This document shows, one piece after another, positions 1 to 8,588 of a DNA stretch of 64,000 nt. The stretch covers positions 62,001 to 126,000 of the forward strand of contig NZ_JAUEDK010000007.1 in NCBI RefSeq assembly GCF_030385785.1, in the 5' to 3' direction. Both the position numbers and the translations under genes were made by a program. Numbering within the stretch: the stretch's first letter is position 1; every line of letters begins with the position of its first letter. Source of the stretch: Crenobacter oryzisoli. GTDB taxonomy: Bacteria; Pseudomonadota; Gammaproteobacteria; Burkholderiales; Chromobacteriaceae. Under the pieces are notes generated by a model. That model searched no databases. It saw nothing but the letters and a program-made list of their open reading frames with translations, and was not told the origin of the DNA.

Positions 1-688
1 TGTGCAGCGTGCCGAGCACCAGGTGGCCGGTTTCGGCGGCGCTCAGCGCCAGCCGGATCGTCGCCGTATCGCGCAGTTCGCCGACCATGATCACGTCCGG
101 GTCCTCGCGCAGAGCGCTTCGCAGCGCATTGTCGAAGCTGAGCGTCTGCGTGCCCAGTTCCCGCTGGCTGACGAGGCAGCGCCGGCTCTCGTGGACGAAC
201 TCGATCGGATCCTCGATGGTCACGATGTGGCCGTTGCGGCTGTCGTTGATGTGGTCGAGCATGGCGGCGAGCGTGCTCGACTTGCCCGAGCCGGTCGGCC
301 CCGTCACCAGCACCAGGCCGTGCGGGTAGTCGGCGATTTCCCACAGGATGGGCGGTGCACCCAGCTCGGCCAGCGTCGGCACCCGGGGCGGGATGTGGCG
401 GAACACCGCCGCCATGCCGCGCTGCTGCATGAAGGCGTTGATGCGAAAGCGCGCAAGGCCGGGCTGTTCGAAGGCGAAGTCGACTTCCAGCATCTCGTCC
501 AGGCGTTGGCGCTGTGCGTCGTCCAGGATGCCATGCAGCATGTTGCGCAACCCTTCCGGTGCCAGCGCTGTCAGCTGGGTGCGGCGCAGCTCACCGTGCA
601 CGCGCAGCATCGGCGGCAGGCCGGCCGACAGGTGCAGGTCGGATGCCCGGTGCTTAACGGCGAGCGCCAGCAGTTCGGCGATGTTCAT
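1..688 (-). CDS. pilT: Type IV pilus retraction ATPase PilT (partial, C-terminus off window)
   Basis: Hexameric cytoplasmic ATPase that depolymerises type IV pili, powering twitching motility and DNA uptake. The first 229 codons are present, from an ATG at 688, and the frame runs off the left edge. Visible are the PilT-type N-terminus (SDLHLSAGLPP near residue 17), the Walker A loop GPTGSGKS near residues 130-137, the Asp-box region EDPIEFVHES and the Walker B stretch ALREDPDVIMVGELRD. The order fits PilT better than PilB because the PilB N-terminal domain is absent. PilU is a paralogue that cannot be fully excluded without the C-terminus. It is divergent from yggS-proC-yggT, an arrangement common in beta- and gammaproteobacteria. 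Confidence 0.93.
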   Translation of the reverse strand, partial: MNIAELLALAVKHRASDLHLSAGLPPMLRVHGELRRTQLTALAPEGLRNMLHGILDDAQRQRLDEMLEVDFAFEQPGLARFRINAFMQQRGMAAVFRHIPPRVPTLAELGAPPILWEIADYPHGLVLVTGPTGSGKSSTLAAMLDHINDSRNGHIVTIEDPIEFVHESRRCLVSQRELGTQTLSFDNALRSALREDPDVIMVGELRDTATIRLALSAAETGHLVLGTLH

Positions 689-748
689 TGGCGGTCCTTC
701 GTGGTGATTCGCAAAGTATGATGTTGACATTTATCCTAGCCAAGCAAA

Positions 749-778
749 AGCCGGCGGGCCAAGAGGGCACCGCCGGCT
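749..778 (-). terminator. Intrinsic terminator of the 69-aa gene
   Basis: A 9-bp stem (AGCCGGCGG with CCGCCGGCT) and 12-nt loop. On the minus strand it is followed by TTTTGCTT. It lies just past the stop codon of the small gene at 799-1008. Confidence 0.6.
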
Positions 779-798
779 GCTAGCAAGCAGAGGCCAGC

Positions 799-1008
799 TT
801 AGGCGACGGTGTTCACCTGGGTGCCAACGGTGCCGCTGGTGACCAGCGTCGGCGAGGTCTGGGCGGTGCTGGAGGCCTGGCTGTCGGCAGCCTTGTGACC
901 GCCGTGATGGCGATGGCGGTGAACTTCCTGGCCCTGTTGAGTCTGCTGGGTTTGTTGGGTCTGTTGAGCGACTTGAGTCGCACTGCTGGAGATGCTGGAA
1001 ATCGACAT
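799..1008 (-). CDS. Small Gln/Thr- and His-rich hypothetical protein, 69 aa
   Basis: I do not recognise a family. The ATG at 1008 is preceded by AAAGGATC at good spacing, so I prefer it to longer upstream starts. The protein begins with a Ser-rich stretch (MSISSISSSATQ), then a QQT tandem (about residues 15-25), then a His/Arg patch (HRHRHHGGHK, about residues 30-39), and ends in a Ser/Thr-rich tail. It has no signal peptide or membrane segment, so it is probably cytosolic and disordered, perhaps metal-binding through the His patch (inference). It is a single-gene unit with its own terminator and an AT-rich upstream region. Confidence 0.55.
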   Translation of the reverse strand: MSISSISSSATQVAQQTQQTQQTQQGQEVHRHRHHGGHKAADSQASSTAQTSPTLVTSGTVGTQVNTVA

Positions 1009-1320
1009 CGTCGATCCTTTCGTTCTGATCGTTCTGACAATAGGGTTCATTGTTATTGCGCGCCCGTCGTGCAGGCGCACCGCCATTGTGGATAGTTGAG
1101 CGGCATAGCCAAGTGGTCTTAACAAAGATTTACAAATAGTAGAAGGACTTTACAATTACCTGACAGAGCCGTTGCCGCAGCACAACGGTCGGCGGGTCGG
1201 GCTGCCGATGCGGTCGGCGTGTATCGACGTGATGGCGCTTCCACTTATAATTCTGTCATTCCATTACCGTCGTTCCGGGTCGTTGCCCGGCGACGACGAC
1301 CCGGAGACACAAGGAAGGCC
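1009..1320. other. Intergenic region between the 69-aa gene and yggS; candidate yggS promoter
   Basis: No gene seen in 312 bases. The part around 1110-1170 is strikingly AT-rich for this genome and probably holds the promoter of the 69-aa gene. A perfect TATAAT sits at 1246-1251, about 70 nt before yggS, but no good -35 hexamer precedes it at 16-18 bp. Confidence 0.4.
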
Positions 1321-2022
1321 ATGGATCACCCGATTTCCCGCGCATTGACCGACGTCGGTGCGCGGCTGGCCGCCGCTGAGCAGGTGGCGGGCCGGCCCGC
1401 CGGCAGCGTGACGCTGCTGGCGGTCAGCAAGACCTTTCCCGAGCCGGCGCTGCGCGCGGCGTATGCCGCCGGAGCCCGGCAGTTCGGCGAAAACTATGTG
1501 CAGGAGCTCACCGTCAAGGCGGCCGCGCTGGCCGACCTGCCCGATCTCGTCTGGCACTTCATCGGCCCCCTGCAGTCGAACAAAACCCGGCCGGTCGCGG
1601 AGCTGGCCCACTGGGTGCATTCGGTCGACAGGCTGAAGATCGCCGAGCGGCTGGCGGCGCAGCGCCCCGAGCACTTGCCGGCGTTGAACGTCTGCCTGCA
1701 GGTGAACGTCTCGGGCGAAGCGAGCAAGAGCGGCTGTACGCCGGAAGAGCTACCGAGGCTGGCTCGCGCGGTGGCGGCATTGCCGCGTCTGACCCTGCGG
1801 GGCCTGATGTGCATCCCCGAGCCGACGCCGGACACGGCGCGGCAGGCGGCGCAGTTCGCCTTGCTGCGCGAGTTACGCGATCAGCTGGTCGCGGACGGTC
1901 TGGCGCTCGATACGCTGTCGATGGGCATGTCGGCCGATCTGGAGGTAGCGGTGGCCGAGGGCTCGACGATAGTGCGGGTCGGCACCGCGATCTTTGGTGC
2001 GCGTGACTATTCTCACTCTTGA
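1321..2022 (+). CDS. yggS: YggS/PLPHP family pyridoxal-phosphate homeostasis protein
   Basis: Single-domain PLP-binding TIM-barrel protein (233 aa) that buffers free pyridoxal phosphate and affects amino-acid and keto-acid balance. It is not a racemase. Visible family signatures are the PLP-lysine strand LLAVSKTF (Lys near residue 37), FGENYVQE, WHFIGPLQSNKTR, VNVSGEASKSGC and the phosphate-binding LSMGMSADLEVAVAEGSTIVRVGTAIFG split over the C-terminus. The ATG at 1321 follows AAGGAAGG; an in-frame upstream extension to 1219 has no support. It is followed by proC and yggT, the usual conserved group. Confidence 0.95.
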   Translation: MDHPISRALTDVGARLAAAEQVAGRPAGSVTLLAVSKTFPEPALRAAYAAGARQFGENYVQELTVKAAALADLPDLVWHFIGPLQSNKTRPVAELAHWVHSVDRLKIAERLAAQRPEHLPALNVCLQVNVSGEASKSGCTPEELPRLARAVAALPRLTLRGLMCIPEPTPDTARQAAQFALLRELRDQLVADGLALDTLSMGMSADLEVAVAEGSTIVRVGTAIFGARDYSHS

Positions 2023-2185
2023 GCCGCCCTTTGCCGCAGCAAACGATTAATAATCTAAGAGCCGCTGACAACACCCGGCGTAGCGGTCCCAGCTTGGCGT
2101 TCCAGTACAGGGAGTACGTCAAGACAGGGCAACAACGCTGGGCAGGTTATGTGAGTGGCTCCAATAAATAGAGAGGACCCGGAAC

Positions 2186-2989
2186 ATGCAGATTACCTTC
2201 ATCGGTGGCGGCAACATGGCCACCGCCATCATCGGCGGGCTGGTCAAGCAGGGTGGCCACCAGATCCATGTGGTCGACCCGAACGCCGATCGCCGCGACG
2301 CGCTGTCCGCGCTGCAGGGGGTCACCGCCGGTGAGGCGGTGCCAGCGTTGTCGGCCGACGAAGTGGTGGTGCTGGCGGTGAAGCCGCAGCAGCTCAAGGG
2401 GGTGTGCGAGGCGTTGTCGGCGACGCTGAACGGCGCGCTGGTGGTGTCGATCGCTGCCGGCATCCGCTTGGAGGCGCTGAGCCGCTGGCTCGGCGGCCAT
2501 ACCCGCATCGTGCGGGTGATGCCGAACACCCCGGCGATGGTCGGCAAGGGCGTGTCGGGCCTGTTCGCCGACACGGCAGTCGGCGAGGCCGACCGCAAGG
2601 CCGCCGACGCGATCATGGCCGCGACCGGCGTGACGCTGTGGCTGGCCGACGAGGAAGGCATCGACGACATCACCTCCGTCTCCGGCAGCGGTCCGGCCTA
2701 TGTATTCTACTTCATGGAAGGCATGATCAACGCGGCGTGCGAGGTGGGCTTCTCCGAAGCCGAGGCGCGCCGGCTGGTGCTGGCTACCTTCGAGGGCGCG
2801 GTGGCGCTGGCGCAGTCGACCGACACCGACATTGCGCAATTGCGCGCCAACGTGACCTCCAAGGGTGGCACTACCGAGCGCGCGATCGCGCGCTTCGATG
2901 CCGAGCTCGTCAAGGCGGCGATTGTGCAGGGCGCGCGCGACTGCCGTGCCCGCTCGATCGAGCTGGGCGAACAACTGAGCCGGGACTGA
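2186..2989 (+). CDS. proC: Pyrroline-5-carboxylate reductase
   Basis: Last step of proline synthesis: reduces 1-pyrroline-5-carboxylate to L-proline with NAD(P)H. The protein has 267 aa, the usual length. An N-terminal Rossmann fold (FIGGGNMATAIIGGL) and the C-terminal dimerisation/active-site signature around SVSGSGPAYVFYFMEGM are clear. The start ATG is preceded by AGAGGAC. It is separated from yggT by only 4 nt, so the two are almost certainly cotranscribed. Confidence 0.96.
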   Translation: MQITFIGGGNMATAIIGGLVKQGGHQIHVVDPNADRRDALSALQGVTAGEAVPALSADEVVVLAVKPQQLKGVCEALSATLNGALVVSIAAGIRLEALSRWLGGHTRIVRVMPNTPAMVGKGVSGLFADTAVGEADRKAADAIMAATGVTLWLADEEGIDDITSVSGSGPAYVFYFMEGMINAACEVGFSEAEARRLVLATFEGAVALAQSTDTDIAQLRANVTSKGGTTERAIARFDAELVKAAIVQGARDCRARSIELGEQLSRD

Positions 2990-2993
2990 GCCT

Positions 2994-3575
2994 ATGCTGG
3001 CCGAAACCCTGCAGTTCCTGATCAAGACGCTGGCCGACCTGTTCACGCTGGTGCTGCTGTTGCGCTTCTACCTGCAGGTGGCGCGCATGCCGTTCAAGCA
3101 CCCGCTGGCGCAGTTCTGCCTGGCGTTGACCAACTTCGCGGTGCTGCCGGCGCGCAAGCTGATCCCGAGCGTGAAGGGCTACGACAGTGCGACACTGGCG
3201 CTCGCCTGGCTGGTCTGCCTCGTCGCCAACGTGATCGTGCTGGCGCTCAACCCCTGGCCGTACAACTTCGCCGCGCCGCAGACCTGGCTGTCACTAGCGC
3301 TGTTGTCGGTACTCGACGTGTTCAAGCAGTCGCTGTATCTGTTGATGGGCGCGGTGCTGGTGCAGGCGATCATGTCGTGGGTGAACCCGTACAACGCGAT
3401 GACGCCTATTCTCGACGCGCTGACCCGGCCGTTCCTTAAACCGCTGCGCCGCTTCGCGGTCGGCGGCTTTGATCTGTCGCCCCTGGTATTGTTCCTCTTG
3501 ATCCAGGTGGTGCTGATGCTGCCGGTACGCTTTGTCGAGCTGTCGCTGGTCGAGCAGCTGAAGCTGGTGGTGTGA
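2994..3575 (+). CDS. yggT: YggT family integral membrane protein
   Basis: Inner-membrane protein of 193 aa made of two YGGT repeats, each with paired hydrophobic helices (about residues 1-30 and 60-85, then 95-120 and 155-185), joined by polar loops such as RMPFKHPLAQF and VNPYNAMTPILDALTRPFL. In E. coli YggT is linked to osmotic tolerance; the biochemical role is unknown. It lies 4 nt after proC, and its TGA overlaps the ATG of the cytochrome c gene, so the block is one operon. Confidence 0.9.
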   Translation: MLAETLQFLIKTLADLFTLVLLLRFYLQVARMPFKHPLAQFCLALTNFAVLPARKLIPSVKGYDSATLALAWLVCLVANVIVLALNPWPYNFAAPQTWLSLALLSVLDVFKQSLYLLMGAVLVQAIMSWVNPYNAMTPILDALTRPFLKPLRRFAVGGFDLSPLVLFLLIQVVLMLPVRFVELSLVEQLKLVV

Positions 3576-3892
3576 TGCGGGACCACGCGATGAAGCATCT
3601 GCTCTGCCTGGCGGTGTTCGTCTTCTGGGCCGGCGCAGCGCATGCCAACCCGCAGCTTGCGCAGAAGTACAGCTGCACTGCCTGCCATACTGCCGACAAG
3701 AAGATGGTCGGTCCGTCCTGGCAGGAGGTCGGCCGGCGGTACACCGGTGACAAGGGAGCCGCTGCGAAACTCGCCGCCAGGGTGAAGGCGGGGGGCTCCG
3801 GTGTATGGGGCCCGGTGCCGATGCCGCCCAACCCGCAGATCGGCGATGCCGATCTGAAGACGCTGGTGCAGTGGATACTGACGCAGAAGTGA
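3575..3892 (+). CDS. Class I monohaem cytochrome c (c551/c552 type), periplasmic
   Basis: Small soluble electron carrier. Translation could start at 3575 (TGATG overlap with yggT, which I chose) or at 3590, the first codon of MKHLLCLAVFVFWAGAAHA. Either start gives a cleavable signal peptide ending AHA. The mature part has one haem site (CTACH) and the distal methionine in PVPMPPN, the typical c551 arrangement, with a C-terminal helix DLKTLVQWILTQK. The closest known type is Pseudomonas cytochrome c551, the donor to nitrite or terminal reductases. The partner here is not visible. Confidence 0.88.
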   Translation: MRDHAMKHLLCLAVFVFWAGAAHANPQLAQKYSCTACHTADKKMVGPSWQEVGRRYTGDKGAAAKLAARVKAGGSGVWGPVPMPPNPQIGDADLKTLVQWILTQK

Positions 3893-3911
3893 GCACTGCC
3901 ACTTCCCCCCC

Positions 3912-3940
3912 ACAGCCGCCCTATCGGGCGGCTGTCTTTA
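3912..3940 (+). terminator. Intrinsic terminator of yggS-proC-yggT-cyt c
   Basis: A 10-bp perfect stem, ACAGCCGCCC with GGGCGGCTGT, with a TATC loop, followed by CTTTATT. Confidence 0.85.
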
Positions 3941-4223
3941 TTGGTGCCGGCGGTGCGATCCGGCCGGCATCACGGACAATGCAGGCGCTGCCGGCCGGGG
4001 AAAGTGGTCTTTATCTTGGTCGAAAATCGTGTCATTGTCATGGATGACCGGGTGAGCCGGGTGGGGTGGCCATAATTGGGCTTGTTTGCAGATACGGATG
4101 GGCTATACCTGTGTCAGCCTTGTGACAAGCACCGAGCATGGTTCAAGATGGTTGCTTATTCTCCGAGCGGTCGGTAATCTTGCCTCCCTGTTTGCCTACC
4201 AACTTTTTGATGGAAGCCTAACT
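3941..4223 (+). other. Leader/upstream region of dksA
   Basis: Apart from the terminator just before it, I see no gene in this stretch. An open frame upstream of dksA (from about 4086) is only an N-terminal extension without a ribosome site. The region is AT-richer near 4160-4220 and presumably holds the dksA promoter; no convincing hexamer pair stands out. Confidence 0.3.
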
Positions 4224-4640
4224 ATGGCCAAGCTGACCGAACAAGACATCCTCAATTGGAATGGCGGCGACGACGACTACATGAACGCCGAGCACCTTGA
4301 ATTCTTCAAGGAACTGTTGTTGCAGTTGCAGCAGGAAATGCTGAGCAACGCCAACGCCACGGCGAACCACCTGCAGGAGCAGGAAGCGACGCCGGACCCG
4401 GCCGACCGCGCCACGCTGGAAGAGGAATACGCGCTGGAACTGCGTACCCGCGATCGCGAGCGCAAGCTGCTGCAGAAGATCGGCGCCTCGCTGCGCCAGA
4501 TCGAAGATGGCTCTTACGGCTATTGCGAAGACACCGGCGAGCCGATCGGCCTGAAGCGCCTCTTGGCCCGCCCGACTGCCACGCTGTCGGTCGAGGCGCA
4601 GGAGCGCCGCGAGCGGATGAAACGCCAGTACGCGGACTGA
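4224..4640 (+). CDS. dksA: RNA polymerase-binding transcription factor DksA
   Basis: Binds the RNA polymerase secondary channel and, with ppGpp, drives the stringent response at rRNA and amino-acid promoters. The ATG at 4224 follows GGAAG, giving 138 aa. There is a coiled coil (about residues 30-105) and a C-terminal globular part. The zinc-finger region retains only the first cysteine (GYCEDTGEP); the other three positions of the E. coli C4 finger are Thr, Ser and Ala (CEDT, LSVEA). This cysteine-poor form is, from memory, found in several beta- and alphaproteobacterial DksA proteins, so zinc is probably not bound. A strong terminator follows. Confidence 0.93.
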   Translation: MAKLTEQDILNWNGGDDDYMNAEHLEFFKELLLQLQQEMLSNANATANHLQEQEATPDPADRATLEEEYALELRTRDRERKLLQKIGASLRQIEDGSYGYCEDTGEPIGLKRLLARPTATLSVEAQERRERMKRQYAD

Positions 4641-4661
4641 TCCGCCGCGCGCCGAGCACCG

Positions 4662-4688
4662 ACGCCGCCCTCGAGGGCGGCGTTTTGC
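4662..4688 (+). terminator. Intrinsic terminator of dksA
   Basis: Perfect 9-bp stem ACGCCGCCC with GGGCGGCGT around TCGA, followed by TTTTGCTTT. Confidence 0.88.
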
Positions 4689-4775
4689 TTTGTCGGACAT
4701 ACTTGTCGCAGTGCGCAAAATACGGGTAGTCTGTGTCCATACCTAAATGAATACCCGGACATCAGAGAAACCGCC

Positions 4776-5852
4776 ATGCAACGCCAGACCGACGACGTCA
4801 GAATCCGCGAAATCAAAGAACTGCTGCCGCCGATCGCGCACCTGTACGAGCTGCCGATCAACGAGTCGGCTTCCGAGCTGATCTACACCACCCGCCGAGA
4901 GATCGCCGCCCTGCTGCGCGGTGAGGACGATCGCCTGCTGGTGGTGATCGGCCCGTGCTCGATCCACGATACCCAGGCCGCCGAAGAGTACGCCGAGCGC
5001 CTCATGAAGCTGCGCCGCGAGTACGCGCGCGAGCTGGTGGTGGTGATGCGCGTCTATTTCGAGAAACCGCGCACCACGGTGGGCTGGAAGGGCTTGATCA
5101 ACGATCCGCACCTGAACGAGAGCTACGACATCAACGCTGGCCTGCGCATCGCGCGCAAGCTGCTGCTCAACCTGAACAGCATGGGCATGCCGGCGGCGAC
5201 CGAGTTCCTCGACATGATCACCCCGCAGTACTTCGCCGACCTGATCTCCTGGGGCGCCATCGGCGCGCGCACCACCGAGAGCCAGGTGCACCGCGAACTG
5301 GCGTCTGGTCTGTCCTGTCCGGTGGGCTTCAAGAACGGCACCGATGGCAACCTGAAGATCGCCGTCGACGCGATCCGCGCTGCCAGCCAGCCGCACCACT
5401 TCCTGTCGGTGACCAAGACCGGCCACTCGGCCATTGTCTCCACCGGCGGCAACCCGGACTGCCACGTGATTCTGCGCGGCGGCAAAGAGCCGAACTACTC
5501 GGTCGACCACGTGCGCGCCGCGGCGGGCGAGCTGGCCGCGGTGGGCTTGGCGCAGAAGCTGATGGTCGACTTCAGCCACGCCAACAGCCGCAAGGACTAC
5601 AAGCGCCAGATGGAAGTGGCCGAGGACGTGGCAAGCCAGCTCGCCAACGGCGACACCCACATCTTCGGCGTGATGGTGGAAAGCCACCTGGTGGAAGGTC
5701 GCCAGGACCAGAAGCCGGGCTGCGAGCTGGCCTACGGTCAGAGCATCACCGACGCCTGCATCGGCTGGGACGACACCGAGAAGCTGGTGAAGACGCTGGC
5801 CGACGCGGTCAGCGCGCGCCGCGCGAAGCTCGGCACGCCGGCCGGCAAGTAA
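4776..5852 (+). CDS. aroG: 3-deoxy-7-phosphoheptulonate (DAHP) synthase, class I, AroG type
   Basis: First committed step of the shikimate pathway: condenses phosphoenolpyruvate and erythrose 4-phosphate. The 358 aa match AroG/F/H length. Diagnostic motifs include LLVVIGPCSIHD, MRVYFEKPRTTVGWKGLINDP as two adjoining blocks, GARTTESQVHRELASG, VGFKNGTDG and DFSHANSRKDY. Which aromatic amino acid inhibits it cannot be read from sequence alone; it is most like the Phe-sensitive AroG group. The start has only a weak ribosome site (CAGAGA). It is monocistronic between two terminators. Erythrose 4-phosphate links it to the tkt gene in this window. Confidence 0.95.
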   Translation: MQRQTDDVRIREIKELLPPIAHLYELPINESASELIYTTRREIAALLRGEDDRLLVVIGPCSIHDTQAAEEYAERLMKLRREYARELVVVMRVYFEKPRTTVGWKGLINDPHLNESYDINAGLRIARKLLLNLNSMGMPAATEFLDMITPQYFADLISWGAIGARTTESQVHRELASGLSCPVGFKNGTDGNLKIAVDAIRAASQPHHFLSVTKTGHSAIVSTGGNPDCHVILRGGKEPNYSVDHVRAAAGELAAVGLAQKLMVDFSHANSRKDYKRQMEVAEDVASQLANGDTHIFGVMVESHLVEGRQDQKPGCELAYGQSITDACIGWDDTEKLVKTLADAVSARRAKLGTPAGK

Positions 5853-5871
5853 GTCCGTCGACTCCACAAAA

Positions 5872-5900
5872 AACGCCCGGCCATGTGCCGGGCGTTTTGC
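5872..5900 (+). terminator. Intrinsic terminator of aroG
   Basis: 10-bp stem AACGCCCGGC with GCCGGGCGTT around a 5-nt loop, then TTGC. Confidence 0.88.
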
Positions 5901-5904
5901 ATGG

Positions 5905-5920
5905 TGTTTCACGTGGAACA
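5905..5920 (+). other. parS: parS-like ParB binding site 1
   Basis: TGTTTCACGTGGAACA. On the minus strand this reads TGTTCCACGTGAAACA, an exact match to the bacterial chromosomal parS consensus TGTTNCACGTGAAACA. It is intergenic, directly after the aroG terminator. Confidence 0.82.
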
Positions 5921-6055
5921 TGGCGCGGCCGCTCGCACGTGTCGCGCCGGGACGGCGTCGAGCTGACCTGCATCAAACCGGGCTGCGGGCTGGGTAACGG
6001 CCATGGCGTGGCGTTGGCTAGACTATCGGCATCGCAACCCGTTCCGGAGTGTCCG

Positions 6056-7963
6056 ATGTCCCGCCTGCCCGTCTCGATGTCCCTGACCACCCTCGCCGCC
6101 CTGTTCGCCAGCCACGCCGTGTTCGCCATGCCGACCGGCCCGGACTACATCGACGACAGCCAGTTCCTGAGCGCCGCCAAGACGCGGGTGCTGCCGCCGG
6201 ATATCCCGTGGCAGGGCAAGAGCCTGGCCTTCGCGGTGAAACCGGACGACGCTTGGGCGACGCCGCTCGAGGCTTCGAACTTTACCCGCACGCCGCGCTA
6301 CACCGACACGGTGGCCTATCTGGAACGGCTGGCGCGCGCTAAGCCGGGGCTGATCGAGCTGGTGACGCTGCCGGAGAAGACCGACGAGGGCCGGCCGTTC
6401 GTGATGGCGGTGGTGTCGACCAGCGCCGACAAGTCGCCGGCCGGGCTGAAGAAGAGCGGCAAGCCGACCCTGTACATCGAGGCCGGCATCCACCCGGGCG
6501 AAGCCAACGGCAAGGACGCCGGGCTGATGATGCTGCGCGACATGACGGTGCGCGGCACCCAGGCGGGCCTGCTCGACCAAGTCAACCTGCTGTTCGTGCC
6601 GACGGTGAACATCGACGGCGACATGCGCTACGGCAAGTACGGCCGCATCAACCAGCACGGCCCGGACGAGACCGGCTGGCGCGTCAACGCGCGCAACCTC
6701 AACCTGAACCGCGACTTCGCCAAGCTGGACAGCCCGGAGATCCGCAACGTCGCCTACGCGCTCGACCATTACGACCCGGACTTCTTCATCGACACACACA
6801 GCTCCGACGGCATCAACTACCAGTACGACGTCACCTACTGCAACAACGGCACCGGCTGGTCGCCGGCCGCCAATGCCTGGATGGACAAGGTGATGACGCC
6901 GAAGGTGTTCAAGACGCTGGAGGACTACGGCCACATCCCGAACGTGTGCATCTCGATGAACGACAACGAGAAGCCGGAGAAGGGCTACTACCCCTACTAC
7001 TCGGACTTGGCGCGCTTCTCCAACCAGTACGCCGACATCCGCGGCATCCCGGGCATCCTGGTCGAGCTGCATGCGATCAAGCCGTACAAGCAGCAGGTGC
7101 TCGGCAACTACACGCTGTATCAGGCGCTGTTCGAGACCATCGCCGCCAACCAGGACGGCCTGCACCGCGCGACCGCCGAAGACCGCGCGCGGCTGAAGGC
7201 GCAGAAACAGGTGACGCTGACCTGGAAGGAGGCGGCCGGCAAGCCGCAGCTGGTCGACTTCAAGGGCGTAGTGGCGCAGCAGGTGAAGTCGCCGATCACC
7301 GGCGACACGGTGACGCTGTGGACCAACCAGCCTAAGACCTACCGGGTGCCGCTGACGCCGCTGACCGAGCCGGACCTGGTGGTGAGCCGGCCGAAGGGCT
7401 ATGTGGTGCCGGTCGAGTACCGCGACGTGATCGCGCGCTTGAAGGCGCACGGCATCGCGATGACCACCTTCGACAAGCCGACCACGCTGGACGTCACCGT
7501 CTACCGCATCGACGACATCAAGCTCGGCACGCCGTTCGAGCCGGACCGCGAGTCGGCCGACAAGATCCCCGGCTACGAGGGCCGGCTGCTGATCGACGGC
7601 AAGCCGGTGGCGCAGCAGCGCCGCGTCACCTACGCGCCGGGCTCGGTACGCATCGATACCGATCAGCGCCTCGGCGTACTGGCGATGGATTTGCTGGAGC
7701 CGGCCAGCCCGGATTCCTTCCTGCACTGGGGCTTCTTCAACGCCACGCTGACCTCGGCCGAGGCGCCGGAAACCTATGTGATGGAGCCGATGGCGCGCAA
7801 GATGTTGGCCGAAAGCCCGGCACTGAAGCGCGAATTCGAGGCCAAGCTGAAGCGCGATCCGGCCTTCGCCAAGGACCGCAATGCGCGGCTCAACTGGTTC
7901 TACGAGCGCACCCCGTTCGTCGACACCAACCGCTTCCTCTACCCGGTCGGCACGCTCAAGTAA
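6056..7963 (+). CDS. Secreted M14-family zinc carboxypeptidase
   Basis: Exported metallopeptidase of 635 aa. MSRLPVSMSLTTLAALFA followed by SHAVFA is a Sec signal peptide, so the product is periplasmic or extracellular. Zinc ligands are visible: HPGE (IEAGIHPGEANGKD, near residue 145) and the second His in DTHSSDG; the catalytic Glu is probably in GILVELHA. The substrate-binding Arg/Asn pair lies in VNARNLNLNRDF. The catalytic domain fills about the first 370 residues, and a beta-rich C-terminal region of about 250 residues may be an accessory domain. The start chosen is the ATG at 6056, after a GGAGTG; the frame is open much further upstream but overlaps aroG. The substrate is unknown. Confidence 0.9.
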   Translation: MSRLPVSMSLTTLAALFASHAVFAMPTGPDYIDDSQFLSAAKTRVLPPDIPWQGKSLAFAVKPDDAWATPLEASNFTRTPRYTDTVAYLERLARAKPGLIELVTLPEKTDEGRPFVMAVVSTSADKSPAGLKKSGKPTLYIEAGIHPGEANGKDAGLMMLRDMTVRGTQAGLLDQVNLLFVPTVNIDGDMRYGKYGRINQHGPDETGWRVNARNLNLNRDFAKLDSPEIRNVAYALDHYDPDFFIDTHSSDGINYQYDVTYCNNGTGWSPAANAWMDKVMTPKVFKTLEDYGHIPNVCISMNDNEKPEKGYYPYYSDLARFSNQYADIRGIPGILVELHAIKPYKQQVLGNYTLYQALFETIAANQDGLHRATAEDRARLKAQKQVTLTWKEAAGKPQLVDFKGVVAQQVKSPITGDTVTLWTNQPKTYRVPLTPLTEPDLVVSRPKGYVVPVEYRDVIARLKAHGIAMTTFDKPTTLDVTVYRIDDIKLGTPFEPDRESADKIPGYEGRLLIDGKPVAQQRRVTYAPGSVRIDTDQRLGVLAMDLLEPASPDSFLHWGFFNATLTSAEAPETYVMEPMARKMLAESPALKREFEAKLKRDPAFAKDRNARLNWFYERTPFVDTNRFLYPVGTLK

Positions 7964-7983
7964 GTCACCGGTTTCGGCGTGGC

Positions 7984-8391
7984 TCAGCCGCCTTCGCCCG
8001 CCACGCGCGGCCCCGGCCATTCCGGGCGCGCGGCCGGGTCGACCACGGTCATGCCGACGCCCTCGGTGGCGCGCACCGGCACGTCGTGCGGGTCGAAGTC
8101 GTCGAGGCAGAAAACGTTCACCCCGTAGTGATCCGGTGCGGCGCGCTTGCGATGGAAGGTGTAGATGCCGCAGCGCGAGCAGAAATAGTGCTTCGCCCTG
8201 TGTGTGTTCCACTGGTAGAGGCTCAGTGCGTCCTCGCCCTGCAGGACGGTCAACTGGCTCTCGTGCACCTTTGCCATCAGTGCGTTCTTCTTCACGCACA
8301 GCGAGCAGTCGCAGGTGGTCAGCTCGGTGATGGCGGCATCGATGCGAAAGCGCACCGCGCCGCAATGACAGGAACCGTGGTACTGGGGCAT
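7984..8391 (-). CDS. GFA (glutathione-dependent formaldehyde-activating) family zinc protein
   Basis: A 135-aa single-domain protein with the GFA fold. Zinc-binding cysteines are in CHCG (near residue 9), CDCSLC (near residue 28) and FCSRCG (near residue 70). The founding member catalyses or accelerates glutathione-formaldehyde adduct formation, but most small homologues have no proven activity. The ATG at 8391 follows AGGAGAA, so longer upstream readings are rejected. It is convergent with the M14 peptidase. Confidence 0.85.
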   Translation of the reverse strand: MPQYHGSCHCGAVRFRIDAAITELTTCDCSLCVKKNALMAKVHESQLTVLQGEDALSLYQWNTHRAKHYFCSRCGIYTFHRKRAAPDHYGVNVFCLDDFDPHDVPVRATEGVGMTVVDPAARPEWPGPRVAGEGG

Positions 8392-8588
8392 CGCATTCTC
8401 CTGAAGGATTCGACCAACCTTATTGAGGGCGAAGAGGATGAAGCGTGTTCGGCGAAACGCTCGGGGATGCGAGGCTCGCTCGGACAATGGGGTAGGTCCA
8501 TCGTAGCGGCCTGTTCGGGTGGCGAACAGTACCAAAATGCCGGCCCGGCCGGTCGTGACCGGAGCCGCTGCGCGTTTGAGGCTGTGTG

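Noticed and set aside
4955-6055. Upstream in-frame extension that would fuse aroG-region DNA to the M14 peptidase
   Set aside because: It overlaps aroG in another frame and crosses its terminator and parS site 1; the signal peptide at 6056 marks the real start.
6023-8365. 780-codon minus-strand frame opposite the M14 peptidase
   Set aside because: Antisense shadow; the plus strand has a signal peptide, zinc motifs and full-length homology.
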